Assembly (NCBI GenBank): GCA_025965635.1
Contig: JAOPWO010000186.1
Coordinates: 1-20,016 of the forward strand
Source: Modestobacter sp.
Lineage (GTDB): Bacteria > Actinomycetota > Actinomycetes > Mycobacteriales > Geodermatophilaceae
Direction of reading: 5' to 3'
Length of the DNA stretch: 20,016 bases
Under the pieces are notes generated by a model that was given only the letters and a program-made list of their open reading frames with translations, was not told where the DNA came from and ran no database searches. Below are positions 13,473-20,016 of this stretch, piece after piece; the stretch's first letter is position 1, and each line of letters begins with the position of its first letter. Position numbers and translations under genes: made by a program.

Positions 13473-13479
13473 CCGCGCC

Positions 13480-14085
13480 ATGCTGCTGTCCGACCGTGAC
13501 ATCCGCGCCGCGCTGGCGGCCGGCCGGCTGGGCATCGCGCCCTACGACGCCGGGATGGTGCAGCCCTCCAGCATCGACGTCCGGCTGGACCGGTTCTTCC
13601 GGGTCTTCAACAACGCCCGGTACACGCACATCGACCCGGCGCTGCAGCAGGACGACCTCACCACGCTGGTCGAGCCGGCCGGCGAGGAACCGTTCGTGCT
13701 GCACCCGGGCGAGTTCGTCCTCGGTTCGACGCTCGAGGTGGTCACCGTCCCCGACGACCTGGCCGCCCGACTGGAGGGCAAGTCCTCGCTGGGGCGGCTG
13801 GGGCTGCTCACGCACTCGACGGCCGGCTTCGTCGACCCCGGTTTCAGCGGTCACATCACCCTCGAGCTGTCCAACGTGGCCAACCTGCCGATCACGCTGT
13901 GGCCCGGCATGAAGATCGGCCAGCTCTGCCTGTTCCAGCTGAGCACGCCGGCCGAGCATCCCTACGGGGCGGCGGTGTACGGCTCGCGCTACCAGGACCA
14001 GCGCGGGCCCACGCCGTCCCGCTCGTTCCGGAACTTCAGCCGGGCGGACACCCGCCGGGTCGACCCGGTGGGCGACCCGTCGTGA
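13480..14085 (+). CDS. dcd: dCTP deaminase (probably dUMP-forming)
   Basis: A 201-residue homotrimeric nucleotide enzyme that deaminates dCTP; in M. tuberculosis the close homologue also hydrolyses the product to dUMP, supplying thymidylate synthesis. Features: MLLSDRDIRAAL start, VQPSSIDVRLDRFFRVF (27-43), GKSSLGRLGLLTHSTAGFVD (100-119), then FSGHITLELSN with catalytic Glu129, and LWPGMKIGQLC (140-150). The C-terminal lid GSRYQDQRGPTPSRSF matches the bifunctional actinobacterial type. A tail of about 15 residues (ADTRRVDPVGDPS) goes slightly beyond the usual 190. Translation is likely leaderless from ATG 13480. It stands alone; the orphan methyltransferase downstream has its own promoter. 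Confidence 0.95.
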   Translation: MLLSDRDIRAALAAGRLGIAPYDAGMVQPSSIDVRLDRFFRVFNNARYTHIDPALQQDDLTTLVEPAGEEPFVLHPGEFVLGSTLEVVTVPDDLAARLEGKSSLGRLGLLTHSTAGFVDPGFSGHITLELSNVANLPITLWPGMKIGQLCLFQLSTPAEHPYGAAVYGSRYQDQRGPTPSRSFRNFSRADTRRVDPVGDPS

Positions 14086-14143
14086 GCCTCGCCCGGGAGG
14101 GTGATCGGTCGTCCACGGCCGGATGGCGAAGAGCGTCGCGGGG

Positions 14144-14149
14144 TAGGGC
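14144..14149 (+). promoter_or_regulatory. -10 element of the NPPY methyltransferase gene, leaderless type
   Basis: TAGGGC, seven bases before ATG 14157, with no ribosome binding site. Confidence 0.4.
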
Positions 14150-14156
14150 TCGCCCC

Positions 14157-14933
14157 ATGGATCTCCGGGACTCCCCTGACGCCGCGATGCTGCGGCACAC
14201 CCCCGCCGGCCCCGGCCGGGTCGGCCCCTTCGACTGCGCCGAGGAGTCCGCCCACTACGCGTTCTCGGTGCAGCTGCTGCTGACCGAGTTCGCGCCGGTC
14301 GTGCCGTGGCGGCAGGAGGGGGTCGCCGAGCTGGGCAGCGGGGACGCCCGGGCCATCGGCCAGGTGGTGCGCACCGAGCCCGAGCTCCGGGTGCACGGCA
14401 CCGACATCAGCGCCAGCTCGGTGCAGCGGGCCCGGGAGACCATCGCCGAGCTGGGCGTCGCCGACCGGTACACCGTCGAGCTCGGCGACTTCTTCGCGTG
14501 GGCCGGCTCCCCGGCGGGGCAGCAGGTCTCCACGGTGATCGCGAACCCGCCGTACATCCCCGCTCCGGACGGCGACATCCTCATGCCCGAGCTCTGGGGC
14601 GGCGAGCACGGCAACGACCTGGTGCTGCGTCTGCTCGAGGCCGGGTTCGAGCACCTGGTCATCGCCCTGCCCAGCTACTCCCACCCGACCGAGACGCTGG
14701 ACCGAGCCGCGGACCTGGGGTACCGGGCGGCCAACTTCCTGGCCATGGGCCTGGAGTTCGGCCGGTACAGCCGCGAGCCCAAGGTCCACCGGCACATCCA
14801 GCAGCTGGTCGCCGCCGGGCACGGCTGGGCCGGCGACGACGAGTACGTCGTCGCGGTCGCCCTGCTCACCCGGTCGCCCGAGGTGCGCGACCGGTCGGCC
14901 CAGGTCCGGCGGGCGCTGCAGCTGCCCGGCTGA
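14157..14933 (+). CDS. SAM-dependent methyltransferase with NPPY motif
   Basis: A 258-residue class I methyltransferase. Motif I is GVAELGSGDA (55-64), the acidic ribose-binding residue lies in HGTDISASSV (80-89), and the catalytic NPPY at 130-133 is in VIANPPYIPAP. NPPY marks amino-group methylation, as in PrmC (glutamine) and adenine-N6 enzymes. The insert between NPPY and LVIALPSYSHPTETL and the N-terminal PDAAMLRHTPAGPG do not match PrmC or RlmF that I know. ATG 14157 is chosen from the leaderless -10 at 14144. It converges on the MFS gene with only nine bases between stops. The target (protein, RNA, DNA or small molecule) is unknown. Confidence 0.75.
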   Translation: MDLRDSPDAAMLRHTPAGPGRVGPFDCAEESAHYAFSVQLLLTEFAPVVPWRQEGVAELGSGDARAIGQVVRTEPELRVHGTDISASSVQRARETIAELGVADRYTVELGDFFAWAGSPAGQQVSTVIANPPYIPAPDGDILMPELWGGEHGNDLVLRLLEAGFEHLVIALPSYSHPTETLDRAADLGYRAANFLAMGLEFGRYSREPKVHRHIQQLVAAGHGWAGDDEYVVAVALLTRSPEVRDRSAQVRRALQLPG

Positions 14934-14949
14934 CCGGCGCGCTCAGCCG
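14927..14949. terminator. Shared hairpin containing both convergent stop codons
   Basis: CGGCTGA at 14927-14933 pairs perfectly with TCAGCCG at 14943-14949 around a 9-base loop. The TGA of the methyltransferase and the TGA (as TCA) of the MFS gene are the inner ends of the stem, so a single element may end both transcripts. Confidence 0.45.
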
Positions 14950-16214
14950 CCGGTGGGGCCCGGGATGACGGGCACCACCGGCTGCCCGGCGAGGCCGGGG
15001 ACCTCGTCGTCGACGTAGCGCTCCCGGCAGACGCTCCACCCGGTGACCAGGAGCAGCGCGACGCCGACGTAGACCAGCACGAACATGCCGGCGTAGCCCC
15101 CGGTGACCCCGCGCAGCACCCCGACGAGCAGGGGGCCCACGCTCGCCAGGGCATAGCCCCAACCCTGGGTCAAGGTCGACAGGGCCGCGGTGGACTCGGG
15201 CGTGCGGGCCCGCAGGCCCATCAGCGTCAGCACCATGGCGAAGGTCCCCATGCCGCCGGCCAGCAGGCTCATCCAGAGCCACGGGACGGTGAGCGGGGCG
15301 ATCAGCAGCCCGGTCCACCCGACCAGGTAGCACGCCAGGAAACCCAGCAGCAGCGGACGCTGCAGGTGCTGGCGGACCGTCAGCGACGGGACGACGGCGT
15401 TGATCGGGATGACGACGACCGCGTTCAGCCCGATCAGCAGGCCGGCGGTCGCCGCGGCCATCCCCTGGTCGCGCAGGTACTGCGCCGTCCAGCCCACGAT
15501 GATGTAGGCCTGCATGGCCTGCACCCCGAACATCACGGCCATCACCCAGGTCAACCGGGCGCGGGCCAGGGCCCGCATGCGCACCGGCTGAGGCTGGCCC
15601 GGCGGCGTCCCGGGCCGGGCCGGGACCGCCAGCCACGGCAGCGCGGCGACCAGCGCGAGCGCCGCCCACACGCCGAGCGCCCAGCGCCAGCCGTCCGCGC
15701 CGACCGCCTCGGCGATCCCGGCGGTGGCACCGGAGGCGAGGGCGCCGCCGATCGCCATCGCCGTGCCGTAGGCACCGACCAGCGCTCCGGTGCGGCTGGG
15801 GAAGTACCGCTTCACCAGCCCCGGCAGCAGCACGTTGCCCAGTGCCCCGCCGATCATCGCCACGGCCGTCCCTGCCGCGAACAGGGCGAAGGACGGCGCC
15901 GCCGCCCGCCCGACCAGCCCCACCGTCATGGCCAGCATCGCCGCGGCGATGACGTGGCCGTCCCGGAACCGGGCTGCCAGTGGCGGCCCGGCGAACCCCA
16001 GGACGGCGAAGCACAGCACCGGCAGCGTCGTCACCAGCCCGGCTGCGGCCGAGGAGACGCCCAGGCCCTCCTCCACCTCGGCGAGCACCGGGCCGACCGA
16101 GTTGACCGCCGTCCGCAGGTTCAGCCCGGTCAGCACGATCGCCGCGCCCACCAGCAGCAGCCCCCGGGACGAGGCCGTCGGAGCGGTGGTGGAGGTGGGG
16201 GTGGTCCGCGTCAC
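14943..16214 (-). CDS. MFS transporter, CynX/NimT-like
   Basis: A 423-residue polytopic membrane protein with about twelve hydrophobic segments. The first helix region GLNLRTAVNSVGPVLAEVE (near 34-52) is the recognisable signature of the CynX/NimT/YeaN branch of the major facilitator superfamily, and YFPSRTGALVGAYGTAMAIG in the fourth-fifth helix region also fits. Members export or take up small compounds such as cyanate or 2-nitroimidazole; the substrate here is unknown. GTG 16214 is chosen because the MTRTTPTST leader is short and a perfect 12-bp palindrome plus a CAGACT element (16223-16228) immediately precede it. No ribosome binding site is seen. The C-terminal tail is a Pro/Val-rich cytosolic stretch. 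Confidence 0.88.
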   Translation of the reverse strand: MTRTTPTSTTAPTASSRGLLLVGAAIVLTGLNLRTAVNSVGPVLAEVEEGLGVSSAAAGLVTTLPVLCFAVLGFAGPPLAARFRDGHVIAAAMLAMTVGLVGRAAAPSFALFAAGTAVAMIGGALGNVLLPGLVKRYFPSRTGALVGAYGTAMAIGGALASGATAGIAEAVGADGWRWALGVWAALALVAALPWLAVPARPGTPPGQPQPVRMRALARARLTWVMAVMFGVQAMQAYIIVGWTAQYLRDQGMAAATAGLLIGLNAVVVIPINAVVPSLTVRQHLQRPLLLGFLACYLVGWTGLLIAPLTVPWLWMSLLAGGMGTFAMVLTLMGLRARTPESTAALSTLTQGWGYALASVGPLLVGVLRGVTGGYAGMFVLVYVGVALLLVTGWSVCRERYVDDEVPGLAGQPVVPVIPGPTGG

Positions 16215-16226
16215 GACTGCGCAGTC
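16215..16226. promoter_or_regulatory. Perfect 12-bp palindrome at the MFS gene start
   Basis: GACTGCGCAGTC directly abuts the GTG start of the MFS gene and overlaps its -10 element (CAGACT, minus strand 16223-16228). A protein bound here would block a leaderless transcript at its first bases. Confidence 0.45.
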
Positions 16227-16264
16227 TGCTCCAGCCCTCCGGGCGGGCCCGGGTGGCCCCGCGG

Positions 16265-16825
16265 TCAGCGCGTGCCGCTGACGGTGACGACGACCTCGGC
16301 CACCGGCCGGGCGCTGCCGTCGGGGCCGACCCGGAGCGCCGCCAGCCGGTGCGGTCCGTCGCCCGCCGGCGTCGCCACGGTCAGCGTGGGGCTGAGGCAC
16401 TGCCGGAGCTCCAACTGCGGGCCCACCGGCGACTCGGTGTAGGACACGGTGCTACCGGCGTTCCCGCGCACCGGCTCGCCGTCCAGGGTGACGACGTAGG
16501 GCGCGTCGTCCGGCCCGGTCAACCGGAAGCGGAGCGGCTGGCCGGCGGTGACCGCGCTGGTCTGCACCCCGATCCCGGCCGTGCGGCAGTCCGCGGTCAG
16601 CGGCACGTCCGCCGCGCCGCGGCCGCCGGCCACAGCGAGCACGGCCAGCACCACCACCGCCACCGACAGCCAGGTCCAGTGCCGGCTGCGGTGCACCGCC
16701 GGCCGGTCGTCGGCCAGTGCCCGCTCGTCGTTGACGTCGCGGGCGTAGTGCAGCCGGGTGCGGCGGTTCCCGGCCGCCAGTTCGGGGTCCTCCCGCCCCC
16801 GGACGCCGCCGAACAGGAAGCTCAT
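16265..16825 (-). CDS. Membrane-anchored protein with extracytoplasmic domain, unknown function
   Basis: A 186-residue protein with a cytosolic N-terminus rich in charged residues (REDPELAAGNRRTRLHYARD), one transmembrane helix at about 50-67 (WTWLSVAVVVLAVLAVAG) and an outer domain of some 115 residues. The outer part is beta-rich (LRFRLTGPDDAPYVVTLDGE, LTVATP, AEVVVTVSGT), suggesting an immunoglobulin-like fold, with Cys80 and Cys143 able to form a disulfide. ATG 16825 lies seven bases after a GACACT element (16833-16838), a leaderless geometry. The MFS gene follows after 50 bases on the same strand, with its own promoter. I do not recognise the family. Confidence 0.72.
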   Translation of the reverse strand: MSFLFGGVRGREDPELAAGNRRTRLHYARDVNDERALADDRPAVHRSRHWTWLSVAVVVLAVLAVAGGRGAADVPLTADCRTAGIGVQTSAVTAGQPLRFRLTGPDDAPYVVTLDGEPVRGNAGSTVSYTESPVGPQLELRQCLSPTLTVATPAGDGPHRLAALRVGPDGSARPVAEVVVTVSGTR

Positions 16826-16949
16826 GCCACCCAGTGTCCCCGCGCCTCCGGGCGGGGGGCCGCGCCGGTCCGACTCCTCCCGGCCGCAGCGACGTCCTCA
16901 CCGGGCGGGCGTCAGCGCCGGCGCGCACCGCAGCCGGGGGCCGGGACCG

Positions 16950-17708
16950 GTGCCTCGACGTGCCCGGGTCCCCTGCATCCCGCGGGTGGTCGTCCACCAC
17001 ATCGTCGCCACCGAGGCCTGGCTGGGCTTCTGGCCGGCCACGGGCCTGCTCTCCTCGCGCTCTCCGGATCGCCGGTGGTCCGCTCGCTCGACCGCGGCGC
17101 GGGAACGACGATCAAGAACCGGCTCCAGCGCCTGCTCCCGGTGCTGTGGCTCGCCGGCGTCCCGCTGATGTCCTGGCACGGCTGGCCCGTCGCCGAGCGC
17201 CCCCGCTGTGGCAGCTGGTCTTGTGGGTGTTCCCGCTCGGCGACCCACCCGGCTCGGCGCCGGCGTGCTCACCGACGGGTTCACGTTGCTCTCGCTCTGG
17301 GGGCTCGGCTCCGCGCACCGCGAGGGGGTGCTCCGGGGGATCCCCGTCTGGGCGGTGGTCGCGACCGGACGGCGCTCGCCGGGGCGGCGGTCCGGTGGGC
17401 GTTCACGCACCAGGAGGAGGGCAGCGAGGACGTCGACCTGGTCCCGACGGACCGGGCGCTCTACTCCTTCGGCTTCGTGCTGGTCCTGCTCCGCGTCGCG
17501 CCCACGTCCAGCTGGACCGGTCGGAGCCGGCTCCTCGACCGGATCACCACGATCGTCAACGGCCGGGCGGTGGTGGTCCACCTCTGGCACGACGTCGCCA
17601 TCGAGCTGAGCCACCCCGTCGGTGACCGGTTCCGCGTCTGGGACCTCGGGGAGTCCGTCGGCACCGTCCTCTGCGCGGTGATCACGGTCCGGGCGAGGCG
17701 AACGCCCC
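16950..17708 (+). pseudogene. Decayed acyltransferase-3 type membrane protein
   Basis: Recognisable membrane-protein segments are spread over all three plus-strand frames in the order expected of one gene. They are RVVVHHIVATEAWLGFWPAT (about 16980-17045), SGSPVVRSLDRG and RLQRLLPVLWLAGVPLM (17060-17170), PLWQLVLWVFPLGDPPGSA (17200-17257), LTDGFTLLSLWGLGSAHREG (17265-17325), and finally WAFTHQEEGSEDV, RALYSFGFVLVLLRVAP and NGRAVVVHLWHDVAIEL (17395-17610). At least four frame changes are needed, and a central part seems deleted between the third and fourth segments. The pattern (LRRLLLPxW, DPPG, ALYSLGFVLLLLRV, NARAxxxYLWHN) is what I recall from actinobacterial acyltransferase-3/OatA-like proteins that acylate surface sugars. 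It is non-functional as read. Confidence 0.65.
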
Positions 17709-17727
17709 GAGCGTGGGGACCCGGGCG

Positions 17728-17754
17728 CGCCGGCCGTTCCCGAGACGGCCGGCG
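17728..17754 (-). terminator. Terminator of the etfD-like gene
   Basis: A perfect 10-bp stem CGCCGGCCGT/ACGGCCGGCG with a 7-base loop, 18 bases beyond the stop of the minus-strand gene. There is no T-tract. Confidence 0.7.
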
Positions 17755-17772
17755 TACCGGTGGGGGGCCCGC

Positions 17773-20016
17773 TCAGTCGTGCCGGGTGGCGGCCGAACCG
17801 GTGCCGGCCGGGTCGTCGGGCTCGGTGCCGACGTCCGGGCCGGAGCCGGTGCCGGGAGCGCCGGCCGGGGCCAGCGAGCGGAGCAGGATCTGGCTGACGT
17901 CGAGGACCTCGACGTGCTCCTTGGCCTCGCCGTTCTGCTTCTTGGAGGTGAGCGCGTCCGACAGCATGGTGATGCAGAACGGGCAGGCGGTCGAGATGAC
18001 GTCGGGGTCGAGCTCGAGGGCCTCCTCGGTGCGCTCGACGTTGATCCGCTTGCCGATCTTCTCCTCCATCCACATCCGGGCACCACCGGCGCCGCAGCAG
18101 AAGCCGCGGTCCTTGCACCGGTGCATCTCCTGGGTGGTGAGGCCCTGGACGGAATCCAGGATCTCCCGCGGCGGCGTGTAGACCTTGTTGTGCCGGCCCA
18201 GGAAGCACGGGTCGTGGTAGGTGACCTTGCGGTCGATCGGGGTGACCGGGGTCAGCCGGCCCTCCGCCACGAGCGTGCCCAGCAGCTGGGTGTGGTGGAC
18301 GACGTCGTAGTCGCCGCCCAGCTGCGGGTACTCCCGGTTGATCGAGTTGAAGCAGTGCGGGCAGGTGGCCACGATCTTCCGCCGGCCGGCCTCGCGGCCC
18401 TCGAAGACGGTGTTCAGCGTCTCGACGTTCTCCGCAGCCAGCTGCTGGAAGAGGAACTCGTTGCCCATCCGGCGGGCCGGGTCACCCGAGCAGGTCTCGC
18501 CCGACCCCAGGACGGCGAACTCCACGCCGGCGGTGTGCAGCAGTTCGGCGACGGCCTTGGTGACCTTCTTGGCCCGGTCGTCGATGGCGCCGGCGCAGCC
18601 GACCCAGAACAGGTACTCGACGTCGTCCTCGATCGCGCCGTCGACCTGCCTGACCTCGAAGTCGAGGTCCTTCATCCACTCCTCGCGGACGTTGCCACCC
18701 ACGCCCCACGGGTTCCCGCGGTTCTCCAGGTTGCGCATCATCACGCCGGCCTCGGAGGGGAAGCTGGACTCGATCAGCGTCTGGTAGCGGCGCATGTCCA
18801 TGATGTGGTCGACGTGCTCGATGTCGACCGGGCACTGTTCGACGCAGGCGCCGCAGTTGGTGCAGCTCCACAGCACATCGGGGTCGATGACCCCGCCCTC
18901 CTCGAGGGTGCCGACCAGGGGGCGGTGCGCCTGGGCGTCGTTGGTGCCCGGGATGCGGGCGTAGCCCGAGGCCCAGGCCTGCTCGTCGCTGGGCTCGAGC
19001 ACCGAGTAGTCGGCGAAGTCCGGGGCGTCGTCGGAGGCCTTCTGCGCGCCGGTCAGGTAGGGGGCCTTGGCGTACAGGTGGTCCCGCAGGTCCATGATCA
19101 GCATCTTCGGCGACAGGGGCTTGCCGGTGTTCCAGGCCGGGCACTGGCTCTGGCACCGCCCGCACTCGGTGCAGGTGGTGAAGTCCAGCATCCCCTTCCA
19201 GGTGAAGTCCTCGATCTTGCCGCGGCCGAAGAGGTCGTCCTCGTCCGGGTCCTCGAAGTCGATCGGCTTGCCGTTGCTCATCATCGGCTGCAGCGGGCCC
19301 AGGGCGACGCCGCCGTCGGCCTCACGCTTGAAGTAGATGTTGAAGAAGGCGCTGAAGCGGTGCCACGCGACGCCCATGTTGAGCACCCGGGAGATCGTGA
19401 TCAGCCAGACCAGGCTCACCACGATCTTCACGAAGGCGACGATCGACAGCAGGTCCTCGTTGCCCGGGACGATGTGCGACAGCGCGCTCGAGACCGGGTG
19501 CGACCAGGCCGGCGCGTCGGTGAGCCCGGCGGCGACCTTGATGGCCCGGATCAGCAGGATGCAGATGCCGATGGTCAGGACCACGGCCTCGACGAAGTAG
19601 CCGCGCCCCTCGTTCGACCCGGCGAAGCGGCTCTTCCGGCCCTGCCGGCGCGGGTGGTCCAGCTGCCGGCGCACGATCAGGTACAGGATGCCGAGGATCG
19701 TGCCGGTGCCGATGACGTCGACGAAGAGGTTCCAGACGGCCCACTCGCCGATCAGCGGCAGGTGCCACTCCGGGTTGAACACCTCACCGAAGGCCTCGAC
19801 CAGGGTGAGGAACAGGCCGTAGAAGCCCAGGAAGACGAACCAGTGGGCGGCGCCGATGGCCGACCACTTGAGCATCCGGGTGTGGCCGAGGGACTCGATG
19901 GCCAGCGTCTTCAGCCGCGGGCCGACCGGGCCCTGCCGGGTCGGGTCGGGCTGCCCGGTCCGGAAGATCCGCAGCATCGCGCGGACCGCCTTGGTGGCAT
20001 AGACCACCGACACGAT
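17773..20016 (-). CDS. etfD: EtfD-like membrane iron-sulfur oxidoreductase, 5' end outside window
   Basis: A 746-residue visible part of a membrane-bound (Fe-S) protein homologous to M. tuberculosis Rv0338c (EtfD), reported as the ETF:menaquinone oxidoreductase needed for fatty-acid oxidation. The N-terminal half is a NarI/HdrE-like membrane domain with at least four helices (about 50-75, 95-115, 140-162, 190-212) and His44, His57, His180 and His218 as possible haem ligands. Two 4Fe-4S motifs follow: CTECGRCQSQCP at 281-292 and CTNCGACVEQCP at 384-395. Then come two CCG-type domains, the first with GETCSGDPARR (505-515) and CPHC, the second with DPCFLGRH, CCGAGG and CPFC. The C-terminus is a Gly/Pro/Asp-rich tail. 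The frame is open to the window edge and homologues have a further N-terminal helix, so GTG 20013 is probably internal. A terminator follows. Confidence 0.88.
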   Translation of the reverse strand: MVSVVYATKAVRAMLRIFRTGQPDPTRQGPVGPRLKTLAIESLGHTRMLKWSAIGAAHWFVFLGFYGLFLTLVEAFGEVFNPEWHLPLIGEWAVWNLFVDVIGTGTILGILYLIVRRQLDHPRRQGRKSRFAGSNEGRGYFVEAVVLTIGICILLIRAIKVAAGLTDAPAWSHPVSSALSHIVPGNEDLLSIVAFVKIVVSLVWLITISRVLNMGVAWHRFSAFFNIYFKREADGGVALGPLQPMMSNGKPIDFEDPDEDDLFGRGKIEDFTWKGMLDFTTCTECGRCQSQCPAWNTGKPLSPKMLIMDLRDHLYAKAPYLTGAQKASDDAPDFADYSVLEPSDEQAWASGYARIPGTNDAQAHRPLVGTLEEGGVIDPDVLWSCTNCGACVEQCPVDIEHVDHIMDMRRYQTLIESSFPSEAGVMMRNLENRGNPWGVGGNVREEWMKDLDFEVRQVDGAIEDDVEYLFWVGCAGAIDDRAKKVTKAVAELLHTAGVEFAVLGSGETCSGDPARRMGNEFLFQQLAAENVETLNTVFEGREAGRRKIVATCPHCFNSINREYPQLGGDYDVVHHTQLLGTLVAEGRLTPVTPIDRKVTYHDPCFLGRHNKVYTPPREILDSVQGLTTQEMHRCKDRGFCCGAGGARMWMEEKIGKRINVERTEEALELDPDVISTACPFCITMLSDALTSKKQNGEAKEHVEVLDVSQILLRSLAPAGAPGTGSGPDVGTEPDDPAGTGSAATRHD

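Noticed and set aside
16253..18181. A 642-residue plus-strand protein spanning the membrane protein, pseudogene and etfD end
   Set aside because: Most of it is antisense to supported genes; only the segment at 17055-17700 has membrane-protein character, and that is treated as part of the frameshifted pseudogene.

Overview
The base composition is very GC-rich, coding is dense on both strands, and most proteins look actinobacterial: a FadE5-type acyl-CoA dehydrogenase, a DosR-like regulator, a mycobacterial-type Dcd, an EtfD-like iron-sulfur protein, and small DUF3140-type proteins. Together they suggest a high-GC actinomycete. My best guess is the Geodermatophilaceae (Blastococcus, Geodermatophilus or Modestobacter group). 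That is inference from gene content and style, not a database match. The window reads as ordinary chromosome. I see no insertion sequence, phage, plasmid or CRISPR features.

Left part (1-4500). The window opens with the 5' part of a 3-methyladenine DNA glycosylase-like gene on the minus strand, then a poorly coding stretch and a small acidic protein. A fadE5-type acyl-CoA dehydrogenase follows, with a striking repeated palindrome in its promoter. After it come a 48-residue protein, a conserved 140-residue unknown, a TetR-family regulator and a 43-residue ORF. All are on the minus strand.

Metal uptake (4583-7345). Three coupled minus-strand genes encode a lipoprotein metal-binding protein, an ABC ATPase and an ABC-3 permease. 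A clear Zur-type operator lies just upstream, so this is a zinc-starvation uptake operon. Between it and a ribokinase gene lie two short tandem-repeat blocks and a small repetitive ORF.

Centre (7672-12297). A ribokinase gene (minus) diverges from a plus-strand operon of a DUF3140 protein, a UbiG-like methyltransferase and a type III polyketide synthase; the last two overlap by GTGA. Next comes a DosR/DevR-like response regulator with a degraded phosphorylation pocket. A perfect 13-bp-stem terminator separates it from a convergent universal-stress-protein-like gene, whose upstream region carries a DosR-box-like palindrome at the position expected for activation.

Right part (12374-20016). This holds an amidohydrolase, a tRNA-Gly(CCC), dcd, an orphan NPPY methyltransferase, an MFS exporter with a 12-bp palindrome at its start, a membrane-anchored secreted-domain protein, a decayed acyltransferase-3 pseudogene and, running off the right edge, an EtfD-like membrane iron-sulfur oxidoreductase. 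FadE5 and EtfD, at opposite ends of the window, belong to the same electron route: acyl-CoA to ETF to menaquinone.

A pattern runs through the window: about ten genes have a TANNNT-like -10 element 6-8 bases before the start codon, which points to widespread leaderless transcription.
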